From an uncultured Verrucomicrobiota bacterium (GTDB lineage: Bacteria > Verrucomicrobiota > Verrucomicrobiia > Opitutales > Opitutaceae), in NCBI GenBank assembly GCA_903919625.1, contig CAIXIZ010000348.1:1-11205 (forward strand): a stretch of 11,205 nt of DNA, given 5' to 3'. Below, in pieces: positions 7,010 through 11,205 of the stretch. The position numbers and the translations under genes were made by a program. Each line of letters begins with the position of its first letter. Positions within the stretch are counted from its first letter, which is position 1. Under the pieces are notes generated by a model that was given only the letters and a program-made list of their open reading frames with translations, had not been told where the DNA came from and did no database searches.

Positions 7010-8740
7010 TCAGACCAGCGATACGCCTTTCGGCACCCGCACCACCGTCGTCCCAGCGACCTTGTCATGCCAGGACTGCTTTTCCCCGTCGATGGCGACC
7101 CAGAAAAAACCGAGACCGGCGACCACGGCCGAAAGGAAGCACCCTAGTGTACGCACCACCGCCGTGGTCCAGTCCAGCGGCCGGTCGTCCAGCCGCACCA
7201 CTTTCAACCCGCAAATGATGCCACCAATCGTCGTACCGCGCAACCGCCACATCGCGGCCGCATAAACCGCCAGCAGGAGCAACGCCGAGTTGCCGCGTGT
7301 CCGCAGGAGGTTGGCGATAAAGAAAACCAGGATCGCATCAATCAGGAGCGCCGCGAGACGAATCCAGAAGCCGGCGCGCGGCAGCGTGAGCGAGGAGAAG
7401 GCCGGTGCCGGCGCCATGGCCGGTCCGCCGACGGCGGCAGTCACGCCCAGATCGGCGGGCGCGGTACCGGCGATGGCCGGCACGGCCATCATGGCCGCTG
7501 GCGCCGGGGGCGGAATGGCGGGCTTCTCCCGCCGCAGACCGAGCATCAGCGTGCGCACCACGACGCCCAGGCCGAGCCAGCTGAGCAGTGCGAACACGAG
7601 AAAGCCAAGCACCGGCACCAGATAAAGCACGGTCACCATCACCCCGCCGATCAGCACCGCAACCGCCGGATGGCTGAGCGGACCATCGCCAAAACATCTG
7701 GTGACCCGGCCGCCAATCCAGGCGAGCAACACCGCTTTGCCAAACAGCACCGCAAACAGCAACCCGGCCCAGAGAAAGGGGATCCCGACCACGGTGGGGA
7801 TGAGCAGCACCGTCAACAGGGGCGTGAGCAGCAGGGCAAGCAGCGTCGCAAACAGGCTGGAAACGGGACGGGTTTCCAGCGTCCGCGTGCATTTTTCCAG
7901 GCCACCGCGACAGAGCAGCGCCAGCAACAGATAGAGCACGAGCACCCCAAAGGTGAGCGACCACGTCAGACCGAGACCGCGGCCAAGCGCAAGCGGCCGG
8001 GCATAGGCCAGGCAGTCCGTCGTCCAGGCCTGCAGCCACTCGAAGTGGCCGTCGCCGGGAAAGGTGATATTTTGCACCTGTCCATGAATGATGGACCCAG
8101 GCTGCCGAATTACCCGCCCGCCAATGGCCACCACGTTTCCCCCAATGTCGGCTTTTGGACCAAGCGTGACATCGCCCAGCACGGCCACGGCCTGGCCGCC
8201 AATCTGGCTGTTCACTTCCGTATTCCCGAGCAAGGAGACGACCGCGTCGCCCACGGTTTCTCCAGCCGAGTGGCTGCTGCCAAACACTGATACCACCGCC
8301 CTGCCCACCCGTCCGGTTGTCCGGCTGCTGCCAAAGATGGAAACCACGGAAGCACTCACCTCCCCATCGGCGGTGGAAGAGCCGAAAATGGAAACCACCG
8401 CGTCCGCCTGGCTCCCGACGGCAAGATAGGAGTCCTGGCCCACGGAAAATATCTGGTTGCCGTTGCCGCGGAAAACCCGCCGCCGGACAACCACATCGCT
8501 ACGGCCGCCCAGCGGCATTGGCACGGCATCGCCGGGCGCGGGCGCGACCGATTCAGCCGGGAGACGGGAGGGCTGATCCGGCGTCGACAGGCTCTGTGGT
8601 GCTGGCGCCGGTTCCGGAGCGGCGGCAACCGCTGCGGCCGGCGGCGGTGTCGGGTTGTCCTGGGCGAAAACCTCCCGGGTCGGGAGTAACAAGGCCGCGG
8701 TGGCGGCAAGAGAGCAGGATGAACGGGCGAAGAGTTTCAT
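7010..8740 (-). CDS. Secreted beta-solenoid repeat / membrane / RDD-domain fusion protein
   Basis: 576 aa with four parts. (1) A signal peptide at 1-26, cut after VFA. (2) A Pro/Ala linker at 29-75. (3) A repeat region at about 111-215 in which VVS-I-FG-type units recur every 17-18 residues, with the Gly at 120, 137, 154, 172, 189 and 207. This looks like a right-handed beta-solenoid of the bactofilin/polymer-forming kind. (4) A membrane half with helices near 257-278, 294-320, 321-343, 358-388 and 386-402, a second Pro/Ala linker (408-447), then an RDD domain (about 452-572). The RDD part shows GFWIRLAALLIDAI, RGTTIGGIICGLKVVRLDDRP and AIDGEKQSWHDKVAGT. With a cleaved signal the repeats should lie outside the inner membrane, unlike cytoplasmic bactofilins. 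It sits between an anti-sigma-like gene and an ABC exporter, so a stress-sensing or envelope-scaffold role is plausible but unproven. Confidence 0.88.
   Translation of the reverse strand: MKLFARSSCSLAATAALLLPTREVFAQDNPTPPPAAAVAAAPEPAPAPQSLSTPDQPSRLPAESVAPAPGDAVPMPLGGRSDVVVRRRVFRGNGNQIFSVGQDSYLAVGSQADAVVSIFGSSTADGEVSASVVSIFGSSRTTGRVGRAVVSVFGSSHSAGETVGDAVVSLLGNTEVNSQIGGQAVAVLGDVTLGPKADIGGNVVAIGGRVIRQPGSIIHGQVQNITFPGDGHFEWLQAWTTDCLAYARPLALGRGLGLTWSLTFGVLVLYLLLALLCRGGLEKCTRTLETRPVSSLFATLLALLLTPLLTVLLIPTVVGIPFLWAGLLFAVLFGKAVLLAWIGGRVTRCFGDGPLSHPAVAVLIGGVMVTVLYLVPVLGFLVFALLSWLGLGVVVRTLMLGLRREKPAIPPPAPAAMMAVPAIAGTAPADLGVTAAVGGPAMAPAPAFSSLTLPRAGFWIRLAALLIDAILVFFIANLLRTRGNSALLLLAVYAAAMWRLRGTTIGGIICGLKVVRLDDRPLDWTTAVVRTLGCFLSAVVAGLGFFWVAIDGEKQSWHDKVAGTTVVRVPKGVSLV
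8096..8410 (-). repeat. Six-unit 17-18-residue repeat coding region
   Basis: This stretch encodes the solenoid rungs VVSIFGSS, VVSIFGSS, VVSVFGSS, VVSLLGNT, AVAVLGD and VVAIGGR of the RDD fusion protein. The first three are nearly identical in protein and similar in DNA: on the + strand, CCGAAAATGGAAACCACC recurs as CCAAAGATGGAAACCACG. This suggests recent duplication of 51-base units. The later rungs have diverged. Confidence 0.8.
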
Positions 8741-8767
8741 GATGGAGGATGAATTGGTTGGAAATGA

Positions 8768-9232
8768 TCAGCGCATCGTCGTAAGCGTGCGGTAGGCGGC
8801 AGCCCCGAGACCGAAAAGCGCGGCATACAGCGCGGCCACGACCCCCAGCGCTCCGTAGAGCCAGAGCGGCGGGATGGCCTGTCCCACGATGCCAGTAGTC
8901 GCGGCGAAGGTGTCGAGGAGATCGCGGGCCGTGGTCAGCCACCCGAGGTGGCTGGCGACATCGGCGAGCGGTGCGATGACCGTGCTTGGCGTCAGCCAGC
9001 CCGGCGCCGTCACCAGCCCGGCCGCGGCCACCGCGGAAACCAGAAATGACGCCCGTGCCGGCCGCGGCCAGTGGGTGAAGCCCTGCCGCCACCAGGACAG
9101 CCGCGCGCGTTGCTCCAACGCCGCGAGCACGCGCCTTTCCAGCGTGTGCGGCGCACGGCGCAGCGGCAGATCGCACAGCACTTCGTGGATGAAGCGCTCG
9201 AGTTTTTCGTGATTGGGCGGAAGAGGGGCCAT
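8768..9232 (-). CDS. Two-helix membrane protein, probable anti-sigma factor
   Basis: 154 aa, starting six bases after the stop of the ECF sigma gene on the same strand. The N-terminal 60 residues are soluble and charged (HEKLERFIHEVLCDLP, then LERRVLAALEQRARL), a size and character suited to binding a sigma factor. Two membrane helices follow at about 61-78 and 122-145, with a short outer loop between them. HEVLC at 16-20 has the HxxxC spacing of zinc anti-sigma domains, but the second Cys expected three residues on is Pro23, so no complete zinc site exists. The assignment rests on position and topology. It could also be a membrane anchor of unknown role. The next gene, the RDD fusion, begins 27 bases downstream. 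Confidence 0.72.
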   Translation of the reverse strand: MAPLPPNHEKLERFIHEVLCDLPLRRAPHTLERRVLAALEQRARLSWWRQGFTHWPRPARASFLVSAVAAAGLVTAPGWLTPSTVIAPLADVASHLGWLTTARDLLDTFAATTGIVGQAIPPLWLYGALGVVAALYAALFGLGAAAYRTLTTMR

Positions 9233-9238
9233 GGCGGG

Positions 9239-9838
9239 TCAGCCGGGGAAAGTTTCGCGGCCGGGACCGCCGCGTCGGAGAAGTTTGGCGAGGGCGGCGC
9301 GGGCGCGGTAAATGTCAGTTTTCACCTTGGCCAGGGAGACCCCGAGCTGGCCGGCGATCTCGTCGCAGGAAAGTTCCTCAAAGTGGTAGAGCACCAGCGG
9401 CACGCGCTGCGCGGTGGGGAGCTGCGCGAGCGCGCGCCCGACGCATTCCCGGCGCTCGGCCGCGTCCAGGCCGGAGAACAGTTCCTCTGGCGCGGCAAAC
9501 TCCGCCTCCGGCGGACTGTCCCCGCCGTCGGAGTCCGCGCGCCGCAGTTCCGAGAACAACCGCCAGCGGTTGCGATAACGGGTGAGGTGATTGAGGGCGA
9601 GATTGGTCGTGACGGTTTTAAGCCAGCCGCCGGCCGCCGGGCTGGCCTGCAGCATGCCGAAATGGGCATGGGCCTTCATAAAAACCTCCTGGGCAATGTC
9701 CTCCGCTGTCGGTGCGTCGCCGGTCAGGCGCACGGCGGTGGTAAAAACCATGTCTTGGTAATTGCGCATGAACAGCGTGAAGGCGACCGGATCGGTCAGG
9801 CCCGAAGAGGATGTTTGCACTGGAATGTCATCGTTCAT
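9239..9838 (-). CDS. ECF-type RNA polymerase sigma factor
   Basis: 199 aa sigma-70 family protein of the extracytoplasmic-function type. Region 2 covers about 20-95: FTLFMRNYQDMVF, then AEDIAQEVFMKAH (45-57, core binding) and GWLKTVTTNLALNHLTR (71-87, -10 recognition). Region 4 covers about 135-187: ALAQLPTAQRVPLVLYHFEE, with a helix-turn-helix in LSCDEIAGQLGVSLAKVKTDIYRARA. It is a closer match to classical SigW/RpoE-like ECFs than the sigma factor at 389. The start is ATG 9838 or ATG 9856 (six more residues, MNRVLG); neither has a good ribosome site. The same frame stays open upstream to 10978, but only as antisense of the permease. First gene of the minus-strand cluster, it probably controls that cluster along with itself. 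Confidence 0.92.
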   Translation of the reverse strand: MNDDIPVQTSSSGLTDPVAFTLFMRNYQDMVFTTAVRLTGDAPTAEDIAQEVFMKAHAHFGMLQASPAAGGWLKTVTTNLALNHLTRYRNRWRLFSELRRADSDGGDSPPEAEFAAPEELFSGLDAAERRECVGRALAQLPTAQRVPLVLYHFEELSCDEIAGQLGVSLAKVKTDIYRARAALAKLLRRGGPGRETFPG

Positions 9839-9932
9839 GCCCAGAACACGGTTCATGCTGAAAAGTCGCAGAATCTTTCTGCCCGGATACCGGACGGGGC
9901 GCGAGCGGAACCTGCCGCGCCGCAACAGGACC

Positions 9933-9953
9933 GGTTTGTGGATTGAACAAACC
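9933..9953. promoter_or_regulatory. Perfect inverted repeat in divergent intergenic region, candidate operator
   Basis: GGTTTGT (9933-9939) and ACAAACC (9947-9953) form a perfect 7-bp inverted repeat with a 7-base AT-rich centre (GGATTGA). It lies 77 bases from the sigma factor's nearer start and 53 bases before the permease start. This AT-rich spot stands out in otherwise GC-rich DNA, which fits a protein binding site or promoter region. No T-run follows on either strand, so it is not a typical terminator. The remainder of 9857-10006 shows no gene and no clear -35/-10 pair. Confidence 0.4.
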
Positions 9954-10006
9954 CGCCGCCGGGTCCACGGTGCCGCGATCCGCCTCATGAACTTCCCGGC
10001 CGCCGC

Positions 10007-10798
10007 ATGAACTACTTCCGCATCTGGCTCGCCTGCGCCCGATACTCGGTCACCCGCACCCTGATGTTTCGCGGTGATTTTTTTGTATGGTCGATGGTCG
10101 AGCTCTTCTGGATGGCGACCAACCTGTTCACCATTTCCATCATCTACGACCACACCAGCTCCATCGCCGGCTGGAGCAAATACGAAATGATCCTGCTGAT
10201 CGGCACCGCCATGCTCACCCAGCGGTTTCTCATGGGGTTTTTCTGGAGCAGCATCTTTGAAATGGGACGCAATGTCCGCAGCGGCCACTTTGACTTCTTC
10301 CTCGCGCAGCCCGGCAACATCATGTTCATGGCGACCACGCGGAAGATCGACCCCGACGGCTTTGTCAACTCGCTGGTGGCGCTCGCCGTGGTCATCTATG
10401 CGGCGCACCGGCTGGACCTGCATCCCGGGGTGGCCGACTGCCTGCTGTATGCCGGCATGGTCGCCTGCGGACTGGCCATCCACTACAGTTTTCTCGTGCT
10501 CTCGGTGTCGCTGGTCTTTTGGATCACCAACGTGCAGGGGGTCGAGGGCGGTTACTTTACGCTGACGGAGTTCTCCCGCCTGCCGCGGGCGGCGTTCCGG
10601 GGCATGGCGGAGCTGGTGTTTGTCTGGGCGCTGCCGGCCGTGGTGGTGAGCAACGTGCCGGCCGGCCTGCTGCTGCGCGCCCACGGCTTCAATCCCTGGT
10701 GGGCGTTGTGGTTGTTTGCGATGGCCGCATTTTGGTTCGCGCTGGCCGTGCTGGTTTTTCATTGCGGCCTGCGCCGTTACACCAGCGCATCGTCCTAG
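10007..10798 (+). CDS. ABC-2 family transporter permease (DUF990 / ABC2_membrane_6-like)
   Basis: 263 aa inner-membrane protein of the permease family that normally works as ATPase plus two permeases. The N-terminus (RIWLACARYSVTRTLMFRGDFFVW) is typical of that family: a short amphipathic lead, an Arg-Gly-Asp-Phe turn and then the first helix. So is the cytoplasmic RSGHFDFFLAQPGN (91-104). Helices are seen near 25-46, 60-82, 118-133, 142-175, 199-223 and 231-252. No ATPase or second permease adjoins it in this window: upstream is a divergent sigma gene and downstream an exosortase-like gene. The substrate is unknown. ATG 10007 overlaps the end of an open frame as ATGA, but that frame looks non-coding. 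Confidence 0.82.
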   Translation: MNYFRIWLACARYSVTRTLMFRGDFFVWSMVELFWMATNLFTISIIYDHTSSIAGWSKYEMILLIGTAMLTQRFLMGFFWSSIFEMGRNVRSGHFDFFLAQPGNIMFMATTRKIDPDGFVNSLVALAVVIYAAHRLDLHPGVADCLLYAGMVACGLAIHYSFLVLSVSLVFWITNVQGVEGGYFTLTEFSRLPRAAFRGMAELVFVWALPAVVVSNVPAGLLLRAHGFNPWWALWLFAMAAFWFALAVLVFHCGLRRYTSASS

Positions 10799-10866
10799 GG
10801 CGGGGGTTCTGGCCGGTGGAGGGCATCCTTGCCAGACAGGGCCGGGATGCGTTTGCTGCCGGCGCC

Positions 10867-11205
10867 ATGCCCGACACCGTCTCCGCCACTCATTCCCGCC
10901 CTGGGGCCGCCCCAGCGGCCGGGTTAGGCGTGGCCACCAAGTCGGCGATCGCCCTGGCCGGGCTGCTGGCGGCGGCATTTTACGCCCTGTTTTGGCGCGA
11001 ATGGCGGCACAATCCCGACCTCTCCCACGCGATTTTTACGCCAGTGCTTTTTACCGTGCTCGTGCATGAGGCGCGCGCCCGCGGGCCATGGCGCTGGCTG
11101 CCGGCATCGCCGTGGCTGCCGGCGGTCTCCGTGCTGGCACTGGCGGCCGGGTTGACCTTGCTGGTCACCGGAGGTCTCTACGCAGTCGCACTCGGCTGGT
11201 CGCAC
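10867..11205 (+). CDS. Probable exosortase/archaeosortase-family membrane protein, 5' part
   Basis: 113 residues are visible; no stop occurs before the right edge. After a hydrophilic lead (1-25) comes a helix (about 26-42). Then WREWRHNPDLSHAIFTPVLF (44-63) has the WxxNPDxSHxxxxP pattern found early in exosortases, and another helix follows at about 84-106. Exosortases are multi-pass transpeptidases that sort PEP-CTERM proteins to the surface and are common in Verrucomicrobiota. The catalytic Cys, Arg and His lie later in the family and are not in the window, so activity cannot be judged. ATG 10867 is chosen; the frame is open upstream and GTG 10816 is possible. It starts 68 bases after the permease gene, on the same strand. 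Confidence 0.65.
   Translation, partial: MPDTVSATHSRPGAAPAAGLGVATKSAIALAGLLAAAFYALFWREWRHNPDLSHAIFTPVLFTVLVHEARARGPWRWLPASPWLPAVSVLALAAGLTLLVTGGLYAVALGWSH

Noticed and set aside
9907..9931. GGAACC resembling an ECF -35 element upstream of the permease
   Set aside because: No suitable -10 such as CGTC or TCTGA lies 16-17 bases downstream.
9762..10010. An 82-codon + strand frame ending in an ATGA overlap with the permease start
   Set aside because: More than a quarter of it is antisense to the sigma factor, it is Arg/Met-rich without any domain, and the overlap is probably chance.
9239..10978. A 579-residue open frame on the minus strand extending the sigma factor N-terminally across the permease gene
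   Set aside because: Sigma-factor similarity begins only after 9838. The upstream part is the reverse of a clear ABC-2 permease, is rich in His, Gln, Arg and Gly, and has no recognisable domain; high GC leaves such frames open by chance.

Overview
The window is GC-rich, densely coded bacterial chromosome. I see no mobile element, CRISPR array, tRNA or rRNA. The gene content fits a Gram-negative member of the PVC group, most likely Verrucomicrobiota and perhaps Opitutaceae-like: two ECF sigma/anti-sigma-like pairs, a protein fusing beta-solenoid repeats to an RDD domain, an SLBB protein and a probable exosortase start. That placement is inference from gene content, because no marker gene is present.

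Left part, + strand (1-2471). The 3' end of a LysM protein is followed by an ECF sigma factor and, through an ATGA overlap, a small one-helix membrane protein that is probably its anti-sigma partner. A secreted alpha/beta hydrolase follows. Housekeeping block (2616-4355). On the minus strand pgsA and pgpA, consecutive steps of phosphatidylglycerol synthesis, overlap by four bases. coaD (coenzyme A synthesis) diverges from them on the + strand.

Centre (4241-9838, minus strand). Six genes are tightly packed in one direction. Reading from high to low coordinates they are: ECF sigma factor, two-helix anti-sigma-like protein, secreted beta-solenoid/membrane/RDD fusion, ABC-2 permease, its ATPase (GTGA overlap with a perfect AGGAGG ribosome site), and a secreted single-SLBB protein whose 3' end runs antisense into coaD. 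I read this as a probable self-regulated cell-envelope/export operon and the most interesting item in the window.

Right part, + strand (10007-11205). An ABC-2 permease of a second type has no adjacent ATPase. It is followed by the 5' end of a membrane protein with an exosortase-like motif, cut by the window edge. The 150-base divergent region between the sigma factor and this permease holds a 7-bp perfect inverted repeat. No gene-free stretch exceeds 300 bases; the largest gaps are 2472-2615, 3749-3869 and 9857-10006.
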